Below, in pieces: positions 1 through 11,400 of a DNA stretch of 64,000 nt (the stretch's first letter is position 1; each line of letters begins with the position of its first letter). The position numbers and the translations under genes are program-made. The stretch covers positions 86,727 to 150,726 of the forward strand of contig CDMY01000228.1 of the NCBI GenBank assembly GCA_001179505.1, in the 5' to 3' direction. This DNA is from Vitrella brassicaformis. Its lineage: Eukaryota; Sar; Vitrellaceae. The notes under the pieces were generated by a model. The model had not been told where the DNA came from. It ran no database searches and worked only from the letters and a program-made list of their open reading frames with translations.

Positions 1-1142
1 CTCGTCAGCCCCATGCTCTTCTTGGCCCACCCAGCCCCGCGCTGTTTGTCCTGCTGCTGGGCGGCAGCCGCGTTGTTGTCGCTCCTGGTTGGGATGTGTG
101 AGGGGGTGCTGGGTGTCTGTCGCTCTCCCTTGGTCAGCGTGTCTTGCATCGACATCATGCACACGAAGGCCGCCGTACAGGTGATGTCGTCTTCCTTCCC
201 CCCCTTCCAGGCCCCCGCATGCTGCAGCTCGAATGGCGTCGTCTCGTCGGTCTTGCTCCTTCGAAAGGCCGCGTCCACAATGCTGCGTGCGATGCCGTTT
301 GCTAGGCGGGGAGGGGCGGGGAACGGCAGCTCTGAAGCGAGCACCTAACCAACCTCATTGGCTCAATCAGCCTCGTCGAATATAACATGTAAGCAGCGAT
401 AATGCATTCGTCTGAAAGGCACGCGTTGCCCAACGTGGAAGGGGCGGATGCCCACACCTTGATATTGACGGGTTTGACGATCTCCTTCTCGAAGAGGTTG
501 TCTGAAAGGCCGTCTGAGTAGGTGAGGATGAGGTCGTTGGGCTGCACTGGGACACTCGCCACCTGCAGGCCCCGACTCTTTTCTAGCTCGGCTGGGTGGG
601 GGTGGAGGGGGAAGTTGCCGTACTCGTCGGGCGGCCATTTCTGCAGCTGATTCGGGCAGTTGGGGCCCGTCTGCATTGGTGTCGACGTGTAGATGGGGTG
701 GAAGCCGCAGAATGTTGGGCCGCTGTTGCTGCTGCTGGTGTGTGTGGTAAGTCGGGCGCAGAATGAGGACGCCCGAGTCGCCAAACAGGGCCGTGTCGGC
801 GTATGGAGCCCACTTATTGACGAGAGGGACCCAATTGAGCGACAGCGCCACGATCGCCAGTGTAGTGGAGCCAGGCGGTCCATCGTCTGCCGCCCACTCC
901 CACGCATCCAGAGCGATGGCCTCGGCTCTGTTGCGGGCACCGCCATAGTTGGTGGCTGGAGTAAGGGGCTGCTGGCAGGTCATCATGTCGCCGATGGTTG
1001 CGATGCAATTCGCCATGCGCTGGGCCGAGATTCCGTACTTGATGAAGCCCCCCACCCCATCCATTGTCCCAATGGCTCCTCCTCCGGCGTTGACGAAATG
1101 GGCGGCCTCCTTGTCGCTGGTTCGCTTCTCGTCCTGGGGCAT
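1..1142 (-). CDS. PTC7-like PP2C-family protein phosphatase (3' end off window)
   Basis: This is a metal-dependent Ser/Thr phosphatase of the PTC7/PPTC7 branch, whose members mostly act in mitochondria or plastids. In order I see DGVGGF, STTLAIVALS, GDSGVLILR, DLILTYSDGLSDNLF and, after an intron near 310-351, GGKEDDITC. These cover the main acidic metal ligands. The usual N-terminal EDA motif is replaced by KEAAHF, so one ligand looks altered. The first ATG in frame is at 1142 (MPQDEKRTSDKEAAHF), but the open frame continues upstream to about 1532, so an upstream exon may supply the true start. Between GVLILR (near 750) and the following conserved segment (FHPIYTSTPMQTG, near 690) the frame shifts by one base with no plausible GT-AG intron. 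No stop codon is reached before base 1, so the gene continues to the left. Confidence 0.8.
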
Positions 1143-1827
1143 GGTGAATGCTCCCCCACGAAGAAACGACCGCGACGTCCAGCTGCAGCTGGATGTAGCA
1201 CTGGCGGCCGACAGGTCACTATCCGCTCGATGGAGGGGCGGGAAGTACGTTGCATTGGCGGCAGATGAGAGCGGCGAGAAGTATGGGATGTCAACTCGCG
1301 CCGATGCTGACGTGCAGGGAATGTCGAGGGCTCCACTGATAGACCACTTGTGGCGACAAGACTCTACCTCATTACTTGGCGTGAGCAAGGCCTTCCGAGC
1401 TTGGGGAGCAGCAGAACTCTCCGAGGGCCTCGCCGTTTCGCGTTCTTTTTTCTTCCTCTCAATTTGTGTCTGCAATTTGTGTCTGCAATTCTCGCCAGCG
1501 CGTCCGGGTCTTTTGGTTGCTGTCCACCGCAAAGATGTGTCGCCCTTTGCCTCCGCCTTTTTCGTGGAGAGTAGCTGCCTGAACCGGAGAGCTCCGTCGT
1601 CTTCTCAGTCCGAGGTAGTATCTCAACGTCTGAAGTCGGCAGAGCTTGAGTTCGTAGAACGTGACGAAAACGGTGAGGAGGAAGATGATGATAACGCGAT
1701 GCGACGAAGTCGATGAGCGAGAAAGCTCGCCTTACCGTCTCAAAATTCTCGCCAACCTGTAAATATGCGAACCCGAACCCGCCGTTGGCGAGGTTTTTAG
1801 ATCTGCTTGTTCAAGCAGACGCGGAAT

Positions 1828-4457
1828 ATGGCCGGCAGTCTGAGCGAATGGGGAGCGTCCCTGGCCACATCGCCACCGGACGTCTGCGGCGGTCAGTCGC
1901 CGGACGAGCTGCTTGGCATACCGCCCAACCCGCCTCCCATCCCGCAACCAAATCCACCGGCATCAGCAGCTGCAGAAGCGCCAGATGACGACCCACTTGA
2001 GGATGAAGATGAGGAGCTCTCCTTGGGATTTGGCCTTCTGCAGAGGCTGCCAAGGGTCAACTTCCAGCGCTCTTCGCCCATCGAGGAGTCGCCGCCGCGC
2101 AGACAGGCCTCAGCTGCGAATGGTGTTGTGAGAGATGGGGAGAGAGAGGTGGAAGGAGAGGGGATGGACGAGCAGGGGAGGAGCCTGGGGTGGGGCGACG
2201 TCATCATGCCGGGAGAGGACGATTTCCCGGATGATGAGCGGGGGAACACGATGGTACGCACGGCCATGCGCCCGAGAAAGAAGGGCATTTAGTGTGTGTG
2301 TGTGTGTTGCTGGTGTTGTGCAGACTGATACGTACATTCAGCGCTATGTGCCGAGCCAGGCATTCAATGGTCAGCCATCCATTCACCGCAAAAGGGCACA
2401 CATCCATCCATCCGTCCCGGATCTCATGTGCCCTTCTGTGTGTCAGATGGGCCGCTGGTCGTTGCGAAGGAGCCCGCCGCTCCTCTCGAGGCCTTCGACT
2501 CGCCTGCTGCCCAAAATGACGGCAATGAAATCACCAACTCGATGATCATGGTAGCGCGCAGCAAGACTGCTTCAACGAGCAAATGTAATGGCCGTATCCC
2601 CACGTTCAGACGTCGCAGTACATAGCACAGCATCAGCCCACCCAGGGCTTCGATGACATCCAGCCGCGCGAGAAGCCTGCTGACAGCGAGTTGATGCCGC
2701 CCCCGCCCCCTCTTTTCCCCTCGTCAATGCCCGAATCACAAAAACAGGAGGAGCCTTCGGCTGGCAACATCTTGGTACGAGAGCTGCATGCTGGCCTTCT
2801 CTATGCATGTCTGTGTGTGTGCGTGTGTGTGTGTGTGTGGTGTCGTTCAGACCACTCAGGCAATAGCGCAATATCAGCCAAGTCCAGCATACAACGATGT
2901 CGACATGGCCCCACCCCAGCACCTCTCCTCCCAGCCACCCGCGGCTCACTCTGCCATCGGGCATCATGACGACCAGGAGCCCCCTGATGAGGGACCTTCA
3001 GCCAGCAATCTGCTGGTGAGGATGAGAGCATGCTAGTCTTCTCATGTATACATGCCCCTGCCTGTCTCTCTTGTGTGTGGTTTCATTCAGACCACTCTGG
3101 CAGTAGCCAACTACCAACCGAGCCCAGCATATAACGATGTCGACATAGTGCCTCCACTCATCTACCCCCACCAGGTCCCACCCCCACCGCCTCCTCCTCC
3201 TCCCCAGCAGCTCTCTCCCCAGCCACCCGCAGCCCACTCTGCCATCAGAAATCACGACGACCAGGAGCCCTCTGATGCGGAGCACGGGGAGCCCTCAGCC
3301 AGCAATCTGCTGGTAAAGACGAGAGCTGCATGCTGGCCTTCTCGTGTACGTATAAGTCCTGCCTCTGTGTGTGTGTGGTGTCATTCAGACGACTATTGCA
3401 ATAGCAAACTACCAGCCGAGTCCGACATACAACGATGTCGACATACCCCTCCCTCCCTCACCCCGGCAGCTCTCCCCCCAGCCACCCGCAGCCCATTCTG
3501 ATCACATCAAAGACGAGCAGAGTGATCGTCACGACAACAACCATGAGGCCCCTCACGCACATGAGCAGCCGTCGGCCGATGTGCCGTTGAGGGAGAGGCC
3601 ACGGCGCCTGAAGCGCAAGCAGCTCGGGAACGTCGAGAGCGCCCAGGCTGCAGCGGCGGCCTCGGGTGAGGGAGAAGGGGAGAGGGCTGCTGTGGGCATC
3701 CAGGGGATGAGCCCCCAGGTGGGCCCTGAGGCGTCACCATCGCCCGTCGACCACAAGAAGGCCGAGGGAGATAGTCAGCACGGCGACAGTGAGGAGGTCC
3801 TCGACCTGGGCAATGAGCCACCGGCTGAACGGCAGCCACACAGCAGCGTGAGGCCACGTCGAGTGGTTCTGTCGAAACGGTCGAGAGATGCCGCTGGGAG
3901 TGCCGATGACGCGCAGAGGGATGAAGGGGGAGGGGGAGAGGAGAGGGCGGCTTCGGCTGCGGCGGCTGCTGCTGCTGGTGGTGGGGGTGATGGCGGTGCG
4001 GGTGGGGGGTGGGGCAGTGACCACACGTCTGTTGCAGACGATAGCCAGCAGAGTGAAGAGATGCTAGCCTATGATATAGGAGGAGCGGGGAGGGACCCCC
4101 CGGGGCATGACTCGTCGAGGCCGCTCGCTGAAGCGGCCAGGAAGGGCGGAGGCAAAACCAAGCCCATCACGCCCAAGCCTCTCGCCACATCCAGCAGTGC
4201 AGGTACGCACACATCGATGTGTCTTCCTCTCTGTGTATCTTCGTCTCTGTGTGTCTGTGTGTGTGTGTGTCTCAGGTGGTGCTCACAGCAGCAGCCAAGG
4301 GTGGCTGACGAAGAAGCGTGCTAAGGTGACGCCCAAGGTGGCGCCGCTGTCGCTGGGCCCTTCCCGCAGCCCGCGCAACAAGCAGTCGACGCTCGATGGG
4401 TTCGTGGTGCGGATCGACAAGAACAAGACAGAAGAGGACGGGCAGCAGGGGAGATGA
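1828..4457 (+). CDS. Disordered protein with tandemly duplicated exons and C-terminal PIP-box-like motif
   Basis: I do not recognise the family. The first ATG (MAGSLSEWG) at 1828 opens a Pro/Glu/Asp-rich exon ending near 2270. Three exons at 2610-2774, 2851-3015 and 3091-3312, plus the start of a longer exon at 3389, repeat one unit: TT(x)AIAxYQPSPxYNDVD, a Pro-rich stretch, then (A/S)SNLLV. The first two are exactly 165 nt. The long exon encodes RERPRRLKRKQLG, acidic stretches and poly-Ala/Gly. A last exon (from about 4276) is Lys-rich and ends KQSTLDGFVV-RIDKNKTEEDGQQGR. QSTLDGFV fits the PCNA-interacting consensus QxxLxxF except that the final aromatic is Val. A nuclear DNA-replication or repair partner is inference. 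It is divergent from the phosphatase and converges on the next gene. Confidence 0.7.
2610..3410 (+). repeat. Tandem exon-plus-intron duplications (about 240-bp unit)
   Basis: Four unit starts lie at 2610, 2851, 3091 and 3389. Both the exon (TTxAIAxYQPSPxYNDVD...SNLLV) and the following intron are copied: three introns share the stretch reading gagagctgcatgctggcctt or a close variant, followed by a TG-rich tract and TCAG. All exons begin in the same phase, so copies add residues without changing frame. Unit 3 has gained a poly-Pro run. Confidence 0.85.
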
Positions 4458-4820
4458 CAGGGGGGGAGCCCGGTCTTTCAAGACGTGTGCGTATCATGTG
4501 TGTGTGTGTGTGTGTGTGTTGCGACTGTATGAGTGAAGTGAGATAGTGCGAATGCATCGTGGCAGTTATGCACTTGATGGCGACAGTTGAGTGAGTCCCA
4601 TCACCGCCCACACTCAAACAAGCATCCTTTGTCCATCTTTTTTTATGTACATGTAACTATGTTCTACACACTCACTATTGACACATGGCATGCACCACAC
4701 GCACAAGCCCGCCAGCCAGCCGCTCTCCTGTACACTGACTACTCCAACCGCACTGACTGACAGCGAGACAGACCTAACCGCTGCACAAACAGACAACCTG
4801 CTTCCACACCTCTCTCTCTC
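4458..4820. other. Convergent intergenic spacer with (TG)n
   Basis: Short spacer between two convergent genes. It holds a (TG)n microsatellite at about 4496-4519. I see no coding signal. Confidence 0.6.
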
Positions 4821-7800
4821 TCATGAGGCCGTGAGGTCTATTCTGAAGCAGCCGTGCCAGTAGTAGACGTGCCGCACACCGCCAATCACCTCGGCAGCCG
4901 TCTCACCGAAGTAGCTGATCCACCAACACACACACACACTCACACACATTAACACACGTGCTGAAGGATGTGTGTGGGCGCCTACCTTCTGGATGCGACA
5001 AGGGCTACTGCGGCGGCCAGCAGCTGCTGGTTGACGAACGCATCCACGGCGCCCAACGCGGCTGTCTGCAGGCTGGACCGGTCGATGTGCACCAGCTGGC
5101 CGGAGCCCTCATGCACCACCAGCTTGCCAGACGTGCGCAAACCAGACACCTGCACGCAATGCGCCACACACAGCACAGAACGGGTGTGAATGTGTCGCGG
5201 CTGTATGTATGAGGCACTGACCTCTGTGACGTTGAGGACGCTCCACGTGTCTGCGCTGAGGAACCACTGCGTGTCGGCGGGCAGCCCCAGGTCGCTCTCT
5301 ATGTGGGCGGCACAGCGCAGGAATGCCCCTATCTGATCCAGTCGATGCCTGCACCACACACACACACACACACACAGACATGTATCTCTCCCTCTCTCTC
5401 CGTTTCTCTCCCTGACTCGCTCACCGTGGTGGGTCTTTCCACTGCTCGGGGCTCTGGTCGCCGGCGCGGAAGTGAAGCCCGATGTATGGCCTCTCGGGAT
5501 TGGCGAATGTGCGCGATCTCGCCCGTGCGACTTGCTCCAGCAGGAATGGTGATGGGCGGAAGAGGTAGTGGAAGACATGATGGGCCAGATGGGGCAGAGA
5601 GAGCAGCCCTAGCGCGGCCGCACGGGACCTAGGGGGATGCATAGCATGGATATCACCACACACATCACATCCAGGTCCCCTGACCGCATGCGTCGAATGC
5701 ACCTGAGTGTTGGGTGTGTGAGGACTGCATGGGCCCGCCTCATGTTGGTCATGACGATCGCCGTCGGGGCCTCCTCCCCCACCAGATGGTGCAGGTCGTC
5801 CAGCAGCGTGTGCACGTCGTCAATGCCGTTATGCCTCGAAGGGTCCGCCCACACCGCCCCCCCGGCCACTCGCCAATCCACCCGATTCGGCACCCACAAC
5901 CGCGACCACATAATCGGCGTCCGGTGGTGCAGAAAGAACAGCCGCCCGGACAGAACGGCCAGCAGGAAGGTCTGGATGATGCCGTTCAGACGGTCCCCGT
6001 TGCCGCCGCACTGAGCGACCGACGTGCACGTGTAAACGAGGGCCTTTGTGTGGGCCTCCCCGGCCGGCCACTTGTATGCGCCGTCGCCCTCTGCGGTCCT
6101 CCCAGCGGCCCTCACAGTGCCGACAAAGCGGGAATGGCGTGCGGCATAGTCGGCTAAGAGGACGTCCAGGGGGTTGGTGCACATGTCGTCTGACAGAGGG
6201 TGGAGAGGGGTGGAGCCGACGGCGCATGGGGCGTACTGGGTGAGCCGGCGTGCGTGGGCGGTGTGGGGGATGGCCTGCATCAGGGGGGCTGAGAAGAGGT
6301 GGGCTGGGGGAGTGGGGGTGTTGTTGACGAGGGCGTGGAGGTCGATTGAGACGGCTTGCTGCAGAGAGACAGAAGAGGTGCATCCACCACTCCCTGTGTG
6401 TGTGCGTGCGTGTGTGTGTGTGTGTGTGCTTACGGCTGTATTGGCTGCGTAGAGGCTGCCTATCTGGGCCCAATCGATTTGGCTGTGATGGTGTCGCCGC
6501 CACACACACGTCACCGTAGAATCTATCACACACACAGATAGACACACATGAGTGTCAGGCCAACCAACACACCACACGTCCATCCTCTAACTTGTGTGTG
6601 GTGTGTTCCACTGCCACGTCGCGTTGGCTATGTGCCCCATGTGTGTCGCCGTCAGAGTGCGCCACAGCCGCTTCTTTGGGATGGAGTCCTCCACAAAGAT
6701 GAAGTGCACACCGCCCTGACACCCACATACACACAGACACGCGCACACTGGATGTGTTGATCTCATCTATGGGTCTCACCTGATTGGCTTTGAGCAGAGC
6801 GACTACGTCGCCAAGCGCCCGGTCCACCACCCAACGAGGCACACGGTTCGACAAACCTATACACCCCCAACACACAAGACAGACACACCTTTCTCGTTTG
6901 GCTCACTCCCTGCTCACGCTGCCCATTTCCATGTACACCTACCGATGATGACGGCAGTGTCATATTGGCGGGTCTCCCTCATCGATGGCAGCAGCAATGG
7001 CGGCAGCCACGCCGCTCGGGGGACGGCACCCGAGGTGTCATTATCGTTGTGCTTCGCCCACATGAGGTGGGTGAAGGCGCTGCCCACATCGGCCGTGTAG
7101 CACCACACTGCACACACAAAGACAGACAGACACACGCATCTCTCTCTCTCTCTCCGTGTGTGTGCTGGATGACTTACACATGAGTAGTATTTCCTCAGTG
7201 ATGGCGAGTGCGCCGCCGAATATGCTGCCAGCGACCCGCCCCACCCACAGCCGCCAGGATATGACGCCCCGGTACGACTCAAGCTGCTTTAACGTGCCCT
7301 GCTCGTCCCTCGTGCTGCTGCTGAAATTGCTATTGGTGTTGTCCATGCGGAAATCATCATGTTCTTCTTCTATCGTTGGTGATGTGTCTGGTGGTGGTGG
7401 GGAAAGGTCTCTGTATGGGCGGAACGGCAGGGCGGTCTTGAAGGCCACATCGTCCTCGAGAAAACTACGCAGCTGCACACCTAAAATATGAGCATGCACA
7501 CACATCGATGTCGAGGGTGCATACCATGCGTGTGGTCGGTGGGGACCTACCTGCGGTGATTTCTTGCAGATAGGCGACGGGCAGGCAGTCATCCGTCCCG
7601 TTGCTCCTGGCAGCCCTCAACAGCTCCGCCGTCTCGGCGTACACAGCCGTGTATGTGCCATACAGCTGCTGGTAGGCGTCCAGCACCGCCAGATGGAACA
7701 CTCCACTCCGGTACTCAAAACTCCTCTCGTCCAAACATCCACCCTCAGCCTCCCTCTCTATGCACTGTCCCTCTCCCTCTGTCGCATTTGTCGCATTAGC

Positions 7801-8325
7801 AGTCGCATTGACCGACACCACACGTGGCAAAAAGCACTGCCGACACAGCATCTCGTCGGCCGCCTGCGCCATGAAGCCCGTCGCCCGGTCGATGACCGGC
7901 AAAGCCTTGCGGATGGCCGCCAGCCGGCTGTTGAAGAGCTCCTTGACGGCATCGAGGCACGCGGCACGAATATTGCTGTTGGTGTCGAGGGATGGGTGGA
8001 AGTTGGTGAGGACGCTGTGGATGGGGCTGCCGTAGACAGTCTTCATCGACTCAACCTGGTCGATCATCGTCCGTTGCAGCACCGCCGTCTCGGCGTCACA
8101 GCACGAGTGGGACGAATCATGCCGGCTCCAGTCGCAGCGAAGGTGATCTTTTGCCTCGGATGCGCCGCCGTTCGGCAGTAGAGTGGCCGGTGAGCACAGC
8201 TGGGAGGATGGTAGCAGTGGTCCGACGGGCAGCTGATGGGCAGCATGGGCTGATGGCGTGGCGATGAGGGAGAGAAAGGCGATACGTATCCCTATCGAAA
8301 GCAGCAGCTGGGCGGCGTGGGTCAT
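4821..8325 (-). CDS. Secretory-pathway fucosyltransferase-like glycosyltransferase with novel N-terminal region
   Basis: The ATG at 8325 encodes a hydrophobic signal (MTHAAQLLLSIGIRIAFLSL...SAHA), so the product enters the ER. The N-terminal half is Cys-containing with several N-glycosylation sequons (NATANATNAT near 7770) and is not recognised. Middle exons read YDTAVIIG, then LSNRVPRWVVDRALGDVVALL and GGVHFIFVEDSIPKKRLWR, vaguely like an SGNH or PC-esterase core. The C-terminal third resembles algal proteins related to O-/alpha-fucosyltransferases: CGGNGDRLNGIIQTFLLAVL, YIGLHFRAGD, WFLSADTWSV, HID, then a terminal exon ISYFGETAAEVIGG...YYWHGCF before the stop at 4821. GDRLxGI and HxRAGD are the nucleotide-sugar-site-like motifs. 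At least eight introns. Donor substrate and the functions of the first two regions are unknown. Confidence 0.6.
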
Positions 8326-8477
8326 GGATCAGACGTGAGAGATCCCGCTTGGACTTTGTGGGAGAGGCCGTCTGCTGCACGGGACGGGCCGAAAAGAGCA
8401 GAGATCTCCTCTGGGGAAGAGGCGAGCTCAGATCGCCAAGTTGCTGTGATGGCGTCTTGAGGCGAAGGGACGAGGTC
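8326..8477. promoter_or_regulatory. Divergent promoter region, 152 bp
   Basis: Only 152 bp separate the two ATGs of the glycosyltransferase-like and ankyrin-RING genes, so both promoters and 5' UTRs must lie here or overlap coding sequence. No TATA box is evident. Confidence 0.5.
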
Positions 8478-11400
8478 ATGATGATGTTGTTTTTTATCTC
8501 CCTCCTCCTTGCAGCAAATGGTCACGCAGGTAACCAACCACACCGACCGCACTGCATTCATTCGTCAACATCCTTCTGCTTTGCAGGGCGGCCATCGGCC
8601 GGTTTGGAGGCTGTCCGGGAGCTGAAGCACGCTGCTCTCTTGGTGTGTGAGGGGCATGGCAGCGCCTGTGCATTTGTCGTGTGTGATCCTCTGTTTGTCG
8701 CCTTCAGGGGGATGTAGTGTTGGCGCAGCGCATCCTTGACCAAGGCGCCGATCCCAATGAGGGCAGGCCCGACAACAAGACGTCACTCATGTGGGCGATT
8801 GATGGCACTCTGCCGCGGAAGATGGTCGAGGTGCTGCTGCCCTACGTGACCGACCTGGATGTCCGAGATGAAAGAGGGAGGTCGGCTCTGCACTACGGGG
8901 CAACCAGGGGCGACAACGATGTGGTGAGAGCGCTCCTCAATGCGACCGGGAAGGTGCGGGGCGATGCGCGGCTGCCGGACGTCAATGGACGGGACAGCGG
9001 CGGACTCACTCCTTTGTTGGTCGCTGTGAATCACGGCGAATTCGCTGACGTTGTCCAGACTCTCCTGGACCACGGTAGGAGGGAGAGGGGGGTACCACGG
9101 GCAACAAAGTTTTGTTGAGATTCTCTTATTACTTGTGTGTCAGGTGCCGACATAGAGGCGCAAGGCGCCGTTCGTGAATCACGCGACCTTACCGTCAGCC
9201 CACTCATCGAAGCTGCAGCAAAGGGGCGACACTTTCACAATGCACGAGCAACATGGAAGGCAGCTGCCTCGACCTTTTTGTACGTGCAGGGGCGAGTCAA
9301 GAGTGTGGAGATATTGTTGAAGAATGTTGCGGACATACACCGACGCGGCGGACGGCAGATATCAGCGTTGATGGTAGGGAGCGCTTGCACCTGCGGATCG
9401 GGGCTCGGTTGCAACTCGGGCAACAAGGCCCAGATTGTGAAGATATTGCTTGACAAAGGAGCCGACATTCACGCCCGTAACCACAATGGATGGCAGCCTC
9501 TTCATTACGCTGCGATGGGGTAACGAAAGCGCCATCCGATTATGGTCATTCTTCACTGCTGGCTGGCTCTCTTTGGCTGTGCAGCGGCTGCGATGAGCTA
9601 GTGGACATTCTCATAGACGCATCTGCCAATCCCCTGGTTCCCGCGAAGGCTGGCGCGCCTGCTGAAGTGGCTGATAACTCCGTAACTTGGACTGCTGTCG
9701 ATTCTATGCATTATGCCCATGTGCCACTGCTTGTCGGTTGAAATGTGTGCAGGGTCATCCTGCTCTCGCAAAACGCTTGAGGGACTATGAAGACCGTAAG
9801 TGCAAATAGCCGAGGCAACCACGTCGGTGAGCAAAACGATCATCTTGCATGTGTAGAGAGGATTCGCGCGATGCTGGATGACACTGACGAGTCCACAAAC
9901 AGCTCCGTGAGCAGTGTGGACCTCGCCATGGGACTCAAACGTGCTGCTTTCCACGTAAGCCGGGTGTCTCGGGGAAATGACATAGCCTTGTCAACTCTAT
10001 ACTTGGCATTCTTGTGTTGTCAGGGCAATAGCTTTCTCGTGTCCCTCTTGTTGGATGAGGGAGCGGATCCGAATGAGCGTCAGCCCGACAACAGGACAGC
10101 CCTCGTGTGGTCCGAGAACGGCACGAGTCCCCTGCAGATGGTGCAGCTGTTGCTGCCTCACATGCGAGCCATCGACGACATCGATAGCGAGGGGAGGTCG
10201 GCGCTCCACTATGCTGCGATGACGGGTGACGCTGCGGTCGTCAGGGCCCTGCTGGAGGCAGCTAACAGCAGCAGAAGGGCTCCTGACGTGAATGGCCTCG
10301 ACATAGCAGGAGAGACTCCGATGTTCGTTGCCGTCTACAATGGCGGCTCGCCAGACGTCGTCGAAGCGCTCATAGAATTCGGTGAGCGCCAGGATATACG
10401 GCGTGTCACCTCCGTCACCTGTCCTTATTCGTCCGATTCAGGTGCACACGTAAACGAAACGAACGAAGGACGGTTGGTCCCCCTTCATGTGGCTGCAAGC
10501 CGAGGACGTGTTGGCGCAGTGGAGGTGTTGCTCCGACACGGGGCGGACCCAAACGCAGTGGGAGGCTGCAACGTTGCTGCGGAAACACTGCTGTTACTGG
10601 CCTGCGGGTGCACGTGCAGCGATGGACATCATATTGAGCTGTACCGCTCCCTCGGTTTCGATCGGTGTGATGACCGCCACAGCAGAATGCTTGAGCTGGC
10701 CTTATCGTATGGAGCTGATGTCAACGCTGTCGGACTTCTCGGAGTCACTGCACTTCATGTAGCTGCAGCGGGGTGAGCTACTCTACTCACACACACCTTG
10801 TGTGTATCCATGTTTTTCTTTGTGCTGTTGCTTTCGTGCAGGGGATGTTCTGACACAGTTACCAGGCTACTCAAGGCCCTTGCTGACCCGACAATCGCTG
10901 GCCGCTTTGGCGACGAACTGACGGCGGCCGGCAGGGCGTTCAACGAGGTATGCAGGCTGTGCTGTGTGGGCTCTGTAGCTCACCCCTGCAGAATGGTGCT
11001 GCTACATGGCTGCCTGTCTGCAGGGTCACATTTTTCTCGGATGCCACCTCAAATTCCACGAATGTGAGTCGAACGAAGAGGAAGTGTTCTTTGCTTGTGG
11101 CAGACCATTGTCTTTGGTGCGTTCGTTGTCTGCAGACAAGACTCACCTCATTCGGTTCTTCTCCTCGCCGTGGTCTGTGGCTCTGGTGCTCTGCTGTGTT
11201 GCGGTCCTGCTGCTGGCCAATCGGCGGATGCGTCGCCGTCTGCTCTTCGCCATCAGATGGCTCAAGGAAAAGCCCATGGATCGGCTGAAGGAATCTGTAG
11301 AAGGTAAGAAACGGACAAAGAACGGAAAATATGACAACGGCTGCATGATGATGGGTCTGTCTGTGGTTTTACTGGCACCACTTCAGCGGGCACACAGCGC

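Noticed and set aside
4240-4520. TG/CA-rich blocks as CRISPR-like or satellite arrays
   Set aside because: These are dinucleotide microsatellites at intron ends and in UTRs, with no spacer-repeat periodicity.
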